This document shows, piece after piece, positions 18,214-29,988 of a DNA stretch of 44,454 nt. This DNA is from an uncultured Litorivicinus sp. (GTDB lineage: Bacteria > Pseudomonadota > Gammaproteobacteria > Pseudomonadales > Litorivicinaceae), in assembly GCA_902536515.1 (NCBI GenBank), contig CACAXU010000001.1:66223-110676 (forward strand), read 5' to 3'. The notes beneath the pieces were generated by a model. The model saw nothing but the letters and a program-made list of their open reading frames with translations. It was not told the origin of the DNA and ran no database searches. The translations under genes and the position numbers were made by a program. The number at the start of each line of letters is the position of its first letter. The first letter of the stretch is position 1.

Positions 18214-20890
18214 ACCAACTTCCGCCACTCCCAATCTCGACAGTTAAAGGAACCGAAAGCGCTGCCGCCCCCTCCATTTCGGTTCGGACGATCTGTCGAG
18301 CGTCATCTAAATCCTGATCACGAACCTCAAACACTAGCTCATCGTGCACTTGCAGTAACAAATTACAGCCTAAATTTGTGGTCACTAGCGCCTTTTGAAC
18401 CCGTAACATTGCGCGTTTTATGATATCCGCTGCTGTCCCTTGCATCGGAGCATTAATCGCGGCTCGCTCGGCAGCCTGACGAATAGGCACTTGGCGTGCG
18501 TGAATATCAGGAAGCGAAAGCCGTCGGCCAAAGACCGTCTCGACGTAGCCTTTTTCGTGAGCCATTGCGCGCGTCGAGTTCATATAATGTCTCACTCCTG
18601 GATATCGCTCAAAATATCGATCGATATATTCGGTAGCCTCTACACGCTCAATTCCAAGTTGGCGAGCAAGGCCGAATGCGCTCATTCCATAGATCAGTCC
18701 AAAATTAATTGCTTTTGCACGGCGACGCTGCTCATCCGTAACGAACATCGGCTCGAGATCAAATACCTCAGCAGCGGTGGCTCGATGGATATCATCTCCA
18801 CGAGCAAAGGCGTCAACCAAACTCTGATCACCAGACAAGTGCGCCATAATCCGTAATTCAATCTGTGAATAATCAGCAGCCATGACTACCCATCCATCCG
18901 GAGCAACAAACGCCTTTCGAATTCGTCGTCCCTCTTCAGTGCGGATTGGAATGTTTTGCAAATTCGGGTCTGATGATGACAATCGCCCCGTCGATGTCAC
19001 GGCCTGGTGGAATGAGGTATGCACGCGCCCATCTTCCGGATCACAGTCATCCGGCAGCCTGTCGGTGTATGTCCCTTTCAGTTTTGAGAGGCTCCGGTGC
19101 TCAATCAGTAACTTTGGCAATGGATAGTTTAGCGCCAATTCTTGCAAAACCTCTTCGTTCGTCGAAGGCGCACCTTTCGGTGTTTTTTTCAAAACCGGCA
19201 GCTTCAACTCATCAAACAAAATTTCTTGTAACTGCTTAGGACTCGCCAAATTAAATGGACGCCCAGCCAATGTCTGAGCTTCTGACTCCAATTCCTTCAA
19301 TCTTGTACCGAGTGACTTCGATTGCGATCTCAATATCGCGCTGTCTAGTAATGCTCCATGATTTTCCATCTCACGAAGCAAAAGCATCACTGGTAATTCC
19401 AAATCTTGATAAATCGATTGTAATAATGGCTCATCAGCCAATCGCCGTGTAAATTGGTTAAACAATCGTAATGTGATGTCAGCATCTTCAGCTGCGTATT
19501 CAGATGCCTGCTCAAGCGGCACCGCTGCAAATCCAATTTGTTTTGTGCCTTTGCCACACACGTCCTCGTAAGAAGTCGTATCAACACCTAATATCCGTTT
19601 CGCTAGCGAATCCATGTCATGGCGACCACCGGCGGCATCCAGCACGTAGCTCATCAACATGGTGTCAGCGAGAGCACATCGTGGGATCAAACCTACAATC
19701 TCCAGTACCGTCAGATCATATTTCAGGTTATGACCAACCATCGTGAGAGTCGGGTCTGCTAGCAGGTTTGAAATGCGGTTCAGGACCACAGTTATATTGA
19801 GCTGCTCTCCACTCAGGTGTGCAACTGGGACATAACAAGCCCTGGCATCTGCAGCCGCTAGTGAAATTCCGACAAGCTCTGCATGCCTAGAAACAAGCGA
19901 CGTTGTTTCCGTATCAAGCGCAAATACTCCTGCCTCACGGCACTGTGACAGCCAAAACTCGAACCGATCGAGAGTAGTTACGAGCTCGTAGTCCGTATCA
20001 ACCACGGCCGGAGTCTCAACGGATGTCTGAAGCCCTACAGACGCGTTTGAGAGTTGTTTTAAAAATTGATTGAGCTCGAGCTCGGTATACAACGCGGTGA
20101 GACGCTCAAGATCCGGACCCGAACGGGATAAATTCTCAAGCCCGACTGGTAATTCACAATCAGTCTTTATCGTGACCAAGGCCCTGGACAATGGCAAAAC
20201 GTGCATGTGCTCCCGGAACATCTCACCAATCTTACCTCCAATGTCATTTGCGCTGGCAACAACCCCATCGAGAGTTCCGTAGGCATTCAACCATTTCGCC
20301 GCGGTCTTCGGGCCACACTTCGGAATCCCAGGTACGTTGTCAACGCTATCGCCGGTCAGAGCGAGAAAATCGATGATGCGTTCTGGTGGAACCCCAAACT
20401 TTTCCAAAACACCAGCAGGCGTCAGGGTGGTTTCACTCATTGTATTCACGAGCGTTACTTTATCAGTCACAAGTTGTGCTAAATCTTTGTCGCCAGTTGA
20501 AATGAGAACGGTTTCTCCGACCGCCTCAGCCATCTTCGCAAGCGTCCCAATCACGTCGTCAGCCTCGACACCCGGTACTGCAAGTAATGGAAATCCTTGC
20601 GCTTTGACAATCGCATGTAGCGGTTCTATCTGCTCACGAAGCTCCGCGGGCATCTTTTCTCGATTCGCTTTATATTCAGCGTACATATCGTCACGAAATG
20701 TCTTTCCTGACGCATCAAACACGACAACCATCCGCTCAGCACCGGTGGAATCTGCCAGCTTATTTAGCATCGAGATCACGCCACGTATCGCGCCGACAGG
20801 CTGGCCTGTGCTCGTTGTCAGTGGGGGTAATGCGTGGAAGGCACGGTATAAATAAGAAGACCCATCGACTAAAACCAAAGGTGCAGGCAT
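18200..20890 (-). CDS. polA: DNA polymerase I
   Basis: Replicates short gaps and matures Okazaki fragments. The 896-residue protein has all three domains: 5'-3' exonuclease (LVDGSSYLYRAFHALPPL; GDKDLAQLV; TGDSVDNVPGIPKCGPKTA), an intact proofreading 3'-5' exonuclease (FALDTETTSL, MVGHNLKYDL, YAAEDADITL) and polymerase (MAADYSQIELRIMAHLSGD, RRAKAINFGLIYGMSAFG, LLQVHDELVFEV). The ATG at 20890 has GGAG five bases upstream. It is divergent from thrB, as in pseudomonads. The 3' end carries the promoter candidate of a downstream small RNA. Confidence 0.97.
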   Translation of the reverse strand: MPAPLVLVDGSSYLYRAFHALPPLTTSTGQPVGAIRGVISMLNKLADSTGAERMVVVFDASGKTFRDDMYAEYKANREKMPAELREQIEPLHAIVKAQGFPLLAVPGVEADDVIGTLAKMAEAVGETVLISTGDKDLAQLVTDKVTLVNTMSETTLTPAGVLEKFGVPPERIIDFLALTGDSVDNVPGIPKCGPKTAAKWLNAYGTLDGVVASANDIGGKIGEMFREHMHVLPLSRALVTIKTDCELPVGLENLSRSGPDLERLTALYTELELNQFLKQLSNASVGLQTSVETPAVVDTDYELVTTLDRFEFWLSQCREAGVFALDTETTSLVSRHAELVGISLAAADARACYVPVAHLSGEQLNITVVLNRISNLLADPTLTMVGHNLKYDLTVLEIVGLIPRCALADTMLMSYVLDAAGGRHDMDSLAKRILGVDTTSYEDVCGKGTKQIGFAAVPLEQASEYAAEDADITLRLFNQFTRRLADEPLLQSIYQDLELPVMLLLREMENHGALLDSAILRSQSKSLGTRLKELESEAQTLAGRPFNLASPKQLQEILFDELKLPVLKKTPKGAPSTNEEVLQELALNYPLPKLLIEHRSLSKLKGTYTDRLPDDCDPEDGRVHTSFHQAVTSTGRLSSSDPNLQNIPIRTEEGRRIRKAFVAPDGWVVMAADYSQIELRIMAHLSGDQSLVDAFARGDDIHRATAAEVFDLEPMFVTDEQRRRAKAINFGLIYGMSAFGLARQLGIERVEATEYIDRYFERYPGVRHYMNSTRAMAHEKGYVETVFGRRLSLPDIHARQVPIRQAAERAAINAPMQGTAADIIKRAMLRVQKALVTTNLGCNLLLQVHDELVFEVRDQDLDDARQIVRTEMEGAAALSVPLTVEIGSGGSWFEAH

Positions 20891-20958
20891 TCAAGCTCCA
20901 AAGAGTGTTGCTTTTGTATCTCTCCATGCATAATACCGCGCTCGGACAGGATTCGGCG

Positions 20959-21924
20959 ATGAGTGTTTACACAGAATTAAACCTGCAGGATATGCAGGAT
21001 TTCACCAAACAATTTGATTTTGGTAATTTGAAAAGCTTTCAGGGTGTGGAGGCAGGTGTTGAAAACACCACTTATTTGGTCTCATTTGATCGAGCTGAAA
21101 CAGTTCTTCAAATATTCGAAGAACAGGGATTTGATGAAATTCCTTTTTTTATTGAACTCAATCGTCGCCTCTCGGAAGATCTCGTTCCGGTCGCAACACC
21201 GCTTGCCAATCGGTCTGGCGACCGGCTCTTTACAATTAAAGGAAAACCGGCTGCTTTATTCCAGCGTATCCAGGGATCAACAATTTCCCCGATCTCTGTC
21301 GAAGCTTGCGGGCAAATAGGTGAAGCGCTCGGAAAGATGCATGCCGCAACGCAACGATATATAGATTTAAAACGCGAGAACCATCGTTGGAACCAATGGT
21401 GGGAAGGTAATGTGAAGCGAGTCATTGACTTGGTACCTGAAGAACACAGAAGCACACTCAAACAACAAATTATTCGCTCGAGAGAATTTGTCGATGTCTC
21501 AGTATCGCTGCCTCAAGGAATCATCCATGGCGATCTATTTTGCGACAACGCACTATTTCACGATGGGCAACTAGCAGGCATAATCGACTTCTATAATGCG
21601 TGTGATGGATGCCTGCTGTTCGACTTGGCCGTCACTATCAACGATTGGTGTTCCACCCCAACAGGGGTTCTCGATGCAGACAAAACCACTGCACTTTTCA
21701 GCCGATATCATGCGTTACGTCCACTAACAGCCGAAGAAATTCCCCACTGGCCAAGAGCCACAGAGACGGCAGCATTTCGGTTCTGGATGCTTCGTCTGGT
21801 GGCGCTCGCTCGAAAACGTGAAGGCGGTCCAAAGGCACCTCCTCACGTGAAAGACCCCAACGATTTCTTGGTTATCTTGGTCGCTCGACACGCAGACCCT
21901 CAATGCGATCTCATATCAGCCTAG
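20959..21924 (+). CDS. thrB: Homoserine kinase (type II, APH-like fold)
   Basis: Phosphorylates homoserine on the way to threonine. The start MSVYTELNLQDMQDFTKQFD, the GVEAGVENTTYLV segment, the catalytic loop in GIIHGDLFCDNALF and the metal site in GIIDFYNACDGCLLFDLAVT match the Pseudomonas-type ThrB of the phosphotransferase (APH) superfamily rather than the enteric GHMP-kinase ThrB. Length is 321 residues. The ATG at 20959 has AGGA seven bases upstream; the open frame before it antisense to polA is not coding. thrB next to polA is conserved in pseudomonads. The MATE gene overlaps its last 22 bases. Confidence 0.93.
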   Translation: MSVYTELNLQDMQDFTKQFDFGNLKSFQGVEAGVENTTYLVSFDRAETVLQIFEEQGFDEIPFFIELNRRLSEDLVPVATPLANRSGDRLFTIKGKPAALFQRIQGSTISPISVEACGQIGEALGKMHAATQRYIDLKRENHRWNQWWEGNVKRVIDLVPEEHRSTLKQQIIRSREFVDVSVSLPQGIIHGDLFCDNALFHDGQLAGIIDFYNACDGCLLFDLAVTINDWCSTPTGVLDADKTTALFSRYHALRPLTAEEIPHWPRATETAAFRFWMLRLVALARKREGGPKAPPHVKDPNDFLVILVARHADPQCDLISA

Positions 21925-23246
21925 AGCCTGTTGGTCGATTGTGGCATCTCGCCTGGCCTCTTATCATCGCCAATATTGCTACACCACTTTTGGGACTTGC
22001 AGATGCCGCCATTGCAGGGCATCTTGAGCAGGCTTATTACCTGGCAGCCGTCACGGTTGGTGCCGAGTTCCTTGTTATCTTCTTTGGCACGTTCTCATTC
22101 CTACGCATGGGAACTACTGGGCTTGTCGCACAGGCTGTCGGATCAGACGATCAGGCCTACTCTTTCCGAATCGTCGCAAATGCTGTTTTACTGGCTTTAG
22201 GAATCGGCTCCCTGCTTCTAATTGCAGGGGCACAAGCGATCGATCCTCTATTGCATTTCGCAAAGCCGACTGTAGCAATAACTGATCCTCTTCAAGAATA
22301 TTTAGTGATCCGGCTATGGGGGGCACCAGCAAACTTAACGCTCATCACCTTGACGGGCTGGTTCATTGGCCAGGGGCTCACCAGAGTCGCCCTCTATCTC
22401 TCTATTGGCATCAATATCCTGAATATTGTATGTAACTATCTGCTTGCAATCGAGCTGCAATTGAATAGTTACGGAATTGCCCTTGGCACAGTCATCTCTG
22501 AATACGCAGGGGCGGTTATCGCCGGCTGTGTGCTTTGGAAAAAATTTGCTCTCAGCGGGGTTGTCATTAATTCTATTCAGGCATCTGGCCTTTGGTTACA
22601 GCTCGTCAAAATCAATACCCCCTTGATGCTCCGCACCATTTTGCTACATAGTGTTTTTGTGACTTTGTCTGTATTTGCGGCTCGACTCGGAGTCCAGGAA
22701 GCTGCCGCAATTGGTTTAATCTTAGTACTTCTTGCAACAGCAGCGTACGCTCTAGATGGGTTTGCCTATGCCGCCGAGATCGAGGCGGGCCAAGCTCTTG
22801 GGGAACGGCATTTTATTAGATTCACAGAAAGCCTATGGGCTGGAGCCATTCTTTCCGTCGTATCGACAACCATCATCGTCCTCGTTGCAAATTTATTCCA
22901 CAGCCAACTCTTTCAAACACTGACAGATTTTCAGGATGTGGTGACCAGAGCCAACGCACTGATGACCTGGTTTACATGGATACTTTTGGCGCTTTGTTGG
23001 TCTTACTGGCTCGATGGTGTGTTTATAGGAATTACTAAAACAGTCGACATGTGCCTTGCTATGTGCGTCGCGACGGCTCTCGGATGGTATGGGGGTCTTT
23101 GGTTGATGGGAACAAATTCACTGAATCAGTTAATGGCTGCCTTTCTCATTTTCTCGGTCATCCGGACCATTACTTTGGCTGCGCGCCTTCCAGCTGTCGT
23201 CTTCGAGATTAAGCGTCTTTCGATCCAGACACATCCAAAATCCTAA
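21903..23246 (+). CDS. MATE-family efflux transporter (DinF/NorM-like)
   Basis: A 447-residue inner-membrane protein with about 12 hydrophobic segments. The N-terminal LAWPLIIANIATPLLGLADAAIAGHL is the hallmark MATE helix 1, closest in pattern to DinF. The repeat in the second half begins near WLQLVKINTPLMLRTILL. Members export cationic drugs or metabolites using Na+ or H+; the substrate here is unknown. The start at 21903 lies inside thrB (22-base overlap), suggesting coupling. The 3' end overlaps the convergent yheV-like gene by 38 bases. Confidence 0.9.
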   Translation: MRSHISLEPVGRLWHLAWPLIIANIATPLLGLADAAIAGHLEQAYYLAAVTVGAEFLVIFFGTFSFLRMGTTGLVAQAVGSDDQAYSFRIVANAVLLALGIGSLLLIAGAQAIDPLLHFAKPTVAITDPLQEYLVIRLWGAPANLTLITLTGWFIGQGLTRVALYLSIGINILNIVCNYLLAIELQLNSYGIALGTVISEYAGAVIAGCVLWKKFALSGVVINSIQASGLWLQLVKINTPLMLRTILLHSVFVTLSVFAARLGVQEAAAIGLILVLLATAAYALDGFAYAAEIEAGQALGERHFIRFTESLWAGAILSVVSTTIIVLVANLFHSQLFQTLTDFQDVVTRANALMTWFTWILLALCWSYWLDGVFIGITKTVDMCLAMCVATALGWYGGLWLMGTNSLNQLMAAFLIFSVIRTITLAARLPAVVFEIKRLSIQTHPKS

Positions 23247-23463
23247 CAGGTTTGATATCTTCATCGAACACTGGATCTGTGTAATTGACCCGTGTAATCA
23301 ACTCCGTTTGTTCGGGGGCCTGAAGTGCAATCACGTCATGATAGCCGCATGAAACACATTCGCGACGCATCACTTTTTCACTCTCGTCTTCCCAAGCTCT
23401 CACTTTGTCTTGCGCCCCACATTGCTGACAAACAGCTCCAGCAATAAAACGTTTCAGTGCCAT
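23209..23463 (-). CDS. YheV-family putative zinc-ribbon protein (DUF2387)
   Basis: An 84-residue protein with two CxxC pairs, CQQC at 12-15 and CVSC at 36-39, in the pattern FIAGAVCQQCGAQD...RRECVSCGYHDV seen in E. coli YheV and relatives. A zinc ribbon is likely. No catalytic role is known to me. The acidic C-terminal half is longer than in YheV (about 66 residues). AGGAG lies six bases before the ATG. It is divergent from the carbonic anhydrase-like gene over about 60 bases and converges on the MATE gene with a 38-base overlap of coding regions. Confidence 0.85.
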   Translation of the reverse strand: MALKRFIAGAVCQQCGAQDKVRAWEDESEKVMRRECVSCGYHDVIALQAPEQTELITRVNYTDPVFDEDIKPVRILDVSGSKDA

Positions 23464-23524
23464 GATTGACTCCTATGCTCTTTGGGAAATAGTGTGGGAC
23501 TTTCAGTGCATCACAAGGATCATT

Positions 23525-24061
23525 ATGACCATTCGCGTATACGATAACCAACGCCCCGAAATCGACGAATCTGCGTGGGTGGACCCTTCTGCTGTCGTCG
23601 CTGGCAAAGTCTCTTTAGGCCGAGACGTATCCGTTTGGCCTCAAGCGGTCATTCGCGGTGACGTCAATTCCATTACTGTTGGCGCACAGACTAATGTACA
23701 GGACGGCGCTGTACTGCACTGCACTCACGATGGACCTTACACCCCAGGTGGAAAATCACTTCAAATTGGGGAACGAGTAACTATTGGACACCAGGCATGT
23801 TTGCACGGCTGTACGGTTGGTAATGAGGTGCTCGTGGGAATTGGAGCGACAGTGCTCGACGGAGCGATTGTCGAAGATCAGGTGATAATCGGTGCGGGTA
23901 GCTTAGTACCGCCCGGGAAAACCCTTGAATCTGGGCACTTATACGTCGGCGCACCTGTCAAAATCGCGAGACCGTTGAAAGACAACGAGAAAGAGTTTCT
24001 CAAATATTCAGCGACGCACTACACCAAACTCGCGAACAAACATCGAGAGATAACGGGCTAA
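23525..24061 (+). CDS. Gamma-class carbonic anhydrase-like protein (YrdA family)
   Basis: Left-handed beta-helix protein of 178 residues, built from hexapeptide repeats ([38 protein letters not shown]). Metal-binding histidines of the gamma-CA family are visible in LHCTHDG and [14 protein letters not shown]. Family members bind zinc and form trimers; carbonic anhydrase activity is proven for few of them. The ATG at 23525 has AAGGA upstream; the frame open before it is not needed. Its stop overlaps the stop of the convergent purE. Confidence 0.9.
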   Translation: MTIRVYDNQRPEIDESAWVDPSAVVAGKVSLGRDVSVWPQAVIRGDVNSITVGAQTNVQDGAVLHCTHDGPYTPGGKSLQIGERVTIGHQACLHGCTVGNEVLVGIGATVLDGAIVEDQVIIGAGSLVPPGKTLESGHLYVGAPVKIARPLKDNEKEFLKYSATHYTKLANKHREITG

Positions 24062-24552
24062 CTCGACGCCCGCTCAATTTTCTTTGCTTTCTCGATAACT
24101 TGAGCGGCTAAGTCAGCCTTATATTGTGCAAGACGATCACGAAGTGAGTGGTCGGCTGTCGCGACGATTTGAGCCGCTAAGAGCCCTGCGTTGTATGCGC
24201 CATCAATCGCAACCGTCGCCACGGGAACACCTTTCGGCATTTGAACAATAGACAGCAAGCTGTCTTCGCCATTCAAGCAAGTTGCGACAACAGGTACGCC
24301 AATCACTGGCAACTCAGTCGCAGCAGCAATCATTCCCGGTAGATGGGCAGCACCGCCGGCGCCCGCGATGATCACGTCAAGGCCGCGATCACGTGCCGAT
24401 TTTGCATAATACATTAAACGATCTGGGGTGCGATGAGCCGACACGACCGTCGCCTCAACGCCAACACCTAACGATTTCAGTGCATCAAGAGCACCTTCCA
24501 TGACAGGCCAATCTGAATCTGACCCCATGATTACGCCAACTTTCACCATCAT
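24058..24552 (-). CDS. purE: N5-carboxyaminoimidazole ribonucleotide mutase
   Basis: Converts N5-CAIR to CAIR in purine synthesis, using the product of PurK. It has the class-I PurE core: [25 protein letters not shown] and [16 protein letters not shown], the latter holding the catalytic His. The 164-residue length is normal. The ATG at 24552 overlaps the purK stop (ATGA), so the two enzymes of the same pathway step are translationally coupled. Confidence 0.96.
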   Translation of the reverse strand: MMVKVGVIMGSDSDWPVMEGALDALKSLGVGVEATVVSAHRTPDRLMYYAKSARDRGLDVIIAGAGGAAHLPGMIAAATELPVIGVPVVATCLNGEDSLLSIVQMPKGVPVATVAIDGAYNAGLLAAQIVATADHSLRDRLAQYKADLAAQVIEKAKKIERASS

Positions 24553-25703
24553 TGCGGCGTATCTCCTCGAACAACTAAGCTTCTTCGAACCAATTTTAAT
24601 TGTTGAATTAATTCGTCGTGATTGTCACCTATCAAGGTAAAGTGTCCCATCTTTCGGCCTGGACGACACTCATCCTTTCCATACAGATGAATATGCGCAT
24701 CGGGAAGCTTCGATAAATCTTCCAACCCTTCAATTACTGGCGACCCAATAAAACCTGACTCCCCAACCAAATTGGCAGTCAATGCAACACCGCGAAGCTC
24801 GGTCGCCCCGAGTGGCAAGTCCAAACACGCTCGTAGCTGATTTTCAAACTGACTGGTGACACATGCGTCAATGGTGTGGTGCCCAGAATTGTGTGCGCGT
24901 GGCGCGACTTCATTGACTAGTAAATCGCCATCATCGGTCACAAAAAGTTCAACTCCGAAAAGACCATTGGTTCCGAAGGACTCGACAGTTTGTTTAGCAA
25001 ACTTTTGTGCTTGAACTCTCAATGCATCACTGACTCTGGCGGGGGCAACCAGGTAATCGAGTAGGTTTAATGCGGGATCGACAACCATTTCGACTGGATC
25101 GTAAACAACCATCTCACCCGACGCTCGGCGCGCCACCATGACAGCTAACTCGGTTCCTCCACCAACAAATTTTTCAAGAAAACTTGTAGTTTTCAGGCGT
25201 CTATCCCAGTCACCAGCAGACTGGATCACGTGAACACCACGGCCGTCATAACCGCCCGTGTGTGCCTTTTGCACACAAGGCAAACCGAATGCTTTAACTA
25301 CAGCAAAATCTGGTTCGTCGCCGATATCGATGAATTCAGCTGTCGGAATCCCACTGGCCCGATAATGGCATTTTTGGGCTAATTTGTTTTGGATTAGACG
25401 AATCGTCGCGGCTGCTGGAATCAGCTCAACACCTTGATCAGCGAGAGCCATCAGGATATCGGCGCCTACATTTTCGAGATCAAAAGTCACAACATCCGAC
25501 CGTTCGCACAATGCTTTCAGGGCATCAGGTTCATGAAGTGCACCCTGAATTTGACCATATGCGACCTGTCCAGCAGGTGAATTATGCATTGGATCCAACA
25601 CTGTCATCTGAACATGATGCGCATTACACGCCGGTGCAAGCATCCGAGCAAGTTGCCCGCCGCCAACAACACCAAGACGCGCTACGGGAAGAGATTTGAG
25701 CAT
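24549..25703 (-). CDS. purK: N5-carboxyaminoimidazole ribonucleotide synthase
   Basis: ATP-grasp enzyme making N5-CAIR from AIR, bicarbonate and ATP. N-terminal [18 protein letters not shown], central [14 protein letters not shown], and the C-terminal [18 protein letters not shown] with metal-binding residues are all visible. I put the start at the ATG at 25703 (384 residues, TGAG six bases upstream); an ATG at 25709 adds two residues. A longer open frame to 25814 overlaps aroE and is not supported. aroE ends 28 bases upstream. Confidence 0.95.
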   Translation of the reverse strand: MLKSLPVARLGVVGGGQLARMLAPACNAHHVQMTVLDPMHNSPAGQVAYGQIQGALHEPDALKALCERSDVVTFDLENVGADILMALADQGVELIPAAATIRLIQNKLAQKCHYRASGIPTAEFIDIGDEPDFAVVKAFGLPCVQKAHTGGYDGRGVHVIQSAGDWDRRLKTTSFLEKFVGGGTELAVMVARRASGEMVVYDPVEMVVDPALNLLDYLVAPARVSDALRVQAQKFAKQTVESFGTNGLFGVELFVTDDGDLLVNEVAPRAHNSGHHTIDACVTSQFENQLRACLDLPLGATELRGVALTANLVGESGFIGSPVIEGLEDLSKLPDAHIHLYGKDECRPGRKMGHFTLIGDNHDELIQQLKLVRRSLVVRGDTPQ

Positions 25704-25731
25704 GGACATCTCACAAAAGTTCCAGAGTATA

Positions 25732-28002
<2,271 letters not shown>

Positions 28003-28527
28003 AAATCATGTGTCATCCAATTCGACTGCCTACGCATGATAAACACCAAATGCCCTTTGATCTTCAACAGTCAGAATGCGAAAAGCTGCTATCATCCTGG
28101 TCTGAAACCTCACTGTGACTGCACTCCCATCTCGCACGCCAAGCGCATCATTGTAATTAATGCTGCCATATCGACGTCCACACAAGAGTCCAGGTTGACT
28201 TTCAACCAACAGAGGCTGATTCAATGGAATGGGGCGTTTCACTTGGTTGTGATGAAGCGACGTAAACACTTAACGGTTAATGGCTCCCAATGAACTGAGG
28301 TTATTGTCGCCCGCGATCAATTCCACCGTTTTGCCATAGTCTTATATGTTGACATAAACACAGTTATCGAGACATTCCGATTGATGTTTCATAAAAACAT
28401 CCTTTCAAATGAACACCAGGCTACAGACGATGCTTTGCGGAAAAGCACACACAGGAAAAGTGCGAGGACCAGCCGAGTTCGGTTACACTTTAATGTCTTA
28501 GACATAATCTGAAATCTTAGAGATACC
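28003..28527. other. 525-base gap between tsaC and def, possible decayed LysM/dprA locus
   Basis: The only long stretch without a convincing gene. In pseudomonad-like genomes this spot carries a LysM-domain protein gene and dprA (minus strand) between tsaC and def; both are absent here. On the minus strand there is a 38-codon frame (28505-28389) that starts MSKTLKCNRTRLVLALFLCVLF, which looks like a signal peptide, and a 79-codon frame (28269-28030) of no recognisable family. I cannot prove that either is a gene or remnant. The divergent promoters of def and the tsaC operon must lie here. No tRNA or clear terminator was seen. Confidence 0.5.
28493..28524 (+). promoter_or_regulatory. Palindrome and direct repeat just upstream of def
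   Basis: ATGTCTTAGACAT (28493-28505) is a perfect 6+6 inverted repeat about one base. The heptamer TCTTAGA occurs at 28496 and again at 28515, 19 bases apart, and the second copy sits in ATCTTAGAGAT. The second copy touches the def SD (AGAG). An operator is conceivable; chance is also plausible in 30 bases. Confidence 0.25.
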
Positions 28528-29040
28528 ATGGCATTACGAAAAATTTTGGAATTTCCTGATCCGCGTCTGCGGACTATCGCAAAGCCAGTCGAAAACGTTG
28601 ACGACTCAATTCGCAAATTGATCGATGACATGTTTGCAACGATGTATGAGTCACAAGGAATTGGGCTGGCCGCAACTCAAATTAACGTCCATCTGCGAGT
28701 TGTTGTGATTGACTTGCAAGATGATGAACACGAACCACTCGTTATGATCAATCCTGAATTCGATACATTGACGAACGAAGTCGACGAAATGCAAGAAGGT
28801 TGCCTTTCCGTCCCTGGAATTCATGAAGTAGTCGAACGTCCCGAACATATTCGGTTAAAAGCACTTGATCGCGAGGGTAACCCATACGAACTCGAAGCGA
28901 CCGGACTCTTTGCCGTGTGTATACAACACGAATGCGACCACCTAAACGGAAAACTGTTTGTTGATCATTTATCGAATCTCAAAAGATCCCGAATCAAAGC
29001 CAAATTAACGAAACAAAAGCGAATTGAGGCAACTTTATAG
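28528..29040 (+). CDS. def: Peptide deformylase
   Basis: Removes the N-formyl group from new proteins. All three motifs are intact: GIGLAATQI (residues 44-52), EGCLSVPG with metal ligand Cys92, and QHECDHLNG with His134 and His138. The 170-residue length fits the E. coli-like type 1 enzyme. AGAG precedes the ATG. The stop codon is followed immediately, with no gap, by the fmt start. Fmt adds the formyl group that Def removes. Confidence 0.97.
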   Translation: MALRKILEFPDPRLRTIAKPVENVDDSIRKLIDDMFATMYESQGIGLAATQINVHLRVVVIDLQDDEHEPLVMINPEFDTLTNEVDEMQEGCLSVPGIHEVVERPEHIRLKALDREGNPYELEATGLFAVCIQHECDHLNGKLFVDHLSNLKRSRIKAKLTKQKRIEATL

Positions 29041-29988
29041 ATGTTGCGAGTCCTCTTTGCCGGTACTCCTGAATTCGCTGTCCCAACGCTTGAGGCGCTT
29101 ATCGACGACCCAGAGATATCAGTAGAATGTGTCTTAACTCAGCCAGACCGCCCAAGCGGTAGAGGACAAAATCTGTCACAAAGTGCTGTCAAACGGCGCG
29201 CGATGATCCATGGTTTGGCTTTAAGACAACCGGAAACATTAAAGGATCCCAAAGAGGTAAACTGGATTCGGAAGCAACATTTTGACGCCTTAGTTGTCGT
29301 TGCTTATGGACAAATTCTGAGCGCAGATGTCCTCGAAAGTTCGCGCCTCGGCTGCCTCAATGTTCATGCATCACTCCTTCCACGTTGGCGCGGTGCGGCG
29401 CCCTTGCAGCGGGCAATCGAAGCAGGTGACACAGAAACCGGGATAACCATCATGTTGATGGACGAAGGTCTCGATACCGGGCCGATGCTCGCTACATCAT
29501 TCGTGCAAATCGATGAATCGACGACAACAATCAAACTCCATGATCAACTCGCAATGATTGGTGGTCCTTTACTTGCCGAGACGTTGAAGAAACTTAATAG
29601 TGGCTCCGTTACACCTAGGCGCCAACCGGATGAAGGAGTGTCCTACGCCCACAAAATTTCAACACAAAATGCATGCATTGATTGGAGTCAAGACCGTAAA
29701 ACTGTCATGCGACAGATCCATGCGTTCAATCCCGTGCCTGGAGCATACACATTTGCAGGTCACGAGCGTATGAAAGTTTTCTTGGTCTCTGAGGCTCAAG
29801 GGAAGCACGCCCGACCTGGAACCCTCTGGAAAGTAGAGAATCAAATCCTCGTCAGCACTCAAACAGGTAATCTTCAGATTCTCGAATGCCAACTTCCCGG
29901 TGGCAAGCGACTATTCCAAGAACATATGGTGTCTCATCAAACGGCTCCTTGGAATCAGATAATGACGCTGACGGAGCAGTCGGCATGA
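29041..29988 (+). CDS. fmt: Methionyl-tRNA formyltransferase
   Basis: Formylates initiator Met-tRNA using 10-formyl-THF. The catalytic region NVHASLLPRWRGAAPLQRAI and TGITIMLMDEGLDTGPML are clear. The 315-residue length is normal; the C-terminal tRNA-binding domain begins near GVSYAHKIS. It starts directly after the def stop and overlaps rsmB by ATGA. Its folate cofactor links it to the folA/thyA cluster of the same window. Confidence 0.97.
   Translation: MLRVLFAGTPEFAVPTLEALIDDPEISVECVLTQPDRPSGRGQNLSQSAVKRRAMIHGLALRQPETLKDPKEVNWIRKQHFDALVVVAYGQILSADVLESSRLGCLNVHASLLPRWRGAAPLQRAIEAGDTETGITIMLMDEGLDTGPMLATSFVQIDESTTTIKLHDQLAMIGGPLLAETLKKLNSGSVTPRRQPDEGVSYAHKISTQNACIDWSQDRKTVMRQIHAFNPVPGAYTFAGHERMKVFLVSEAQGKHARPGTLWKVENQILVSTQTGNLQILECQLPGGKRLFQEHMVSHQTAPWNQIMTLTEQSA

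Noticed and set aside
20337-20855. 172-codon open frame antisense to polA
   Set aside because: Shadow of polA codon usage; no recognisable domain and no SD, and polA is fully intact on the other strand.
28030-28269. 79-codon minus-strand frame in the tsaC-def gap as a real gene
   Set aside because: No recognisable family and no convincing SD; faint resemblance to the end of LysM proteins is too weak to call.
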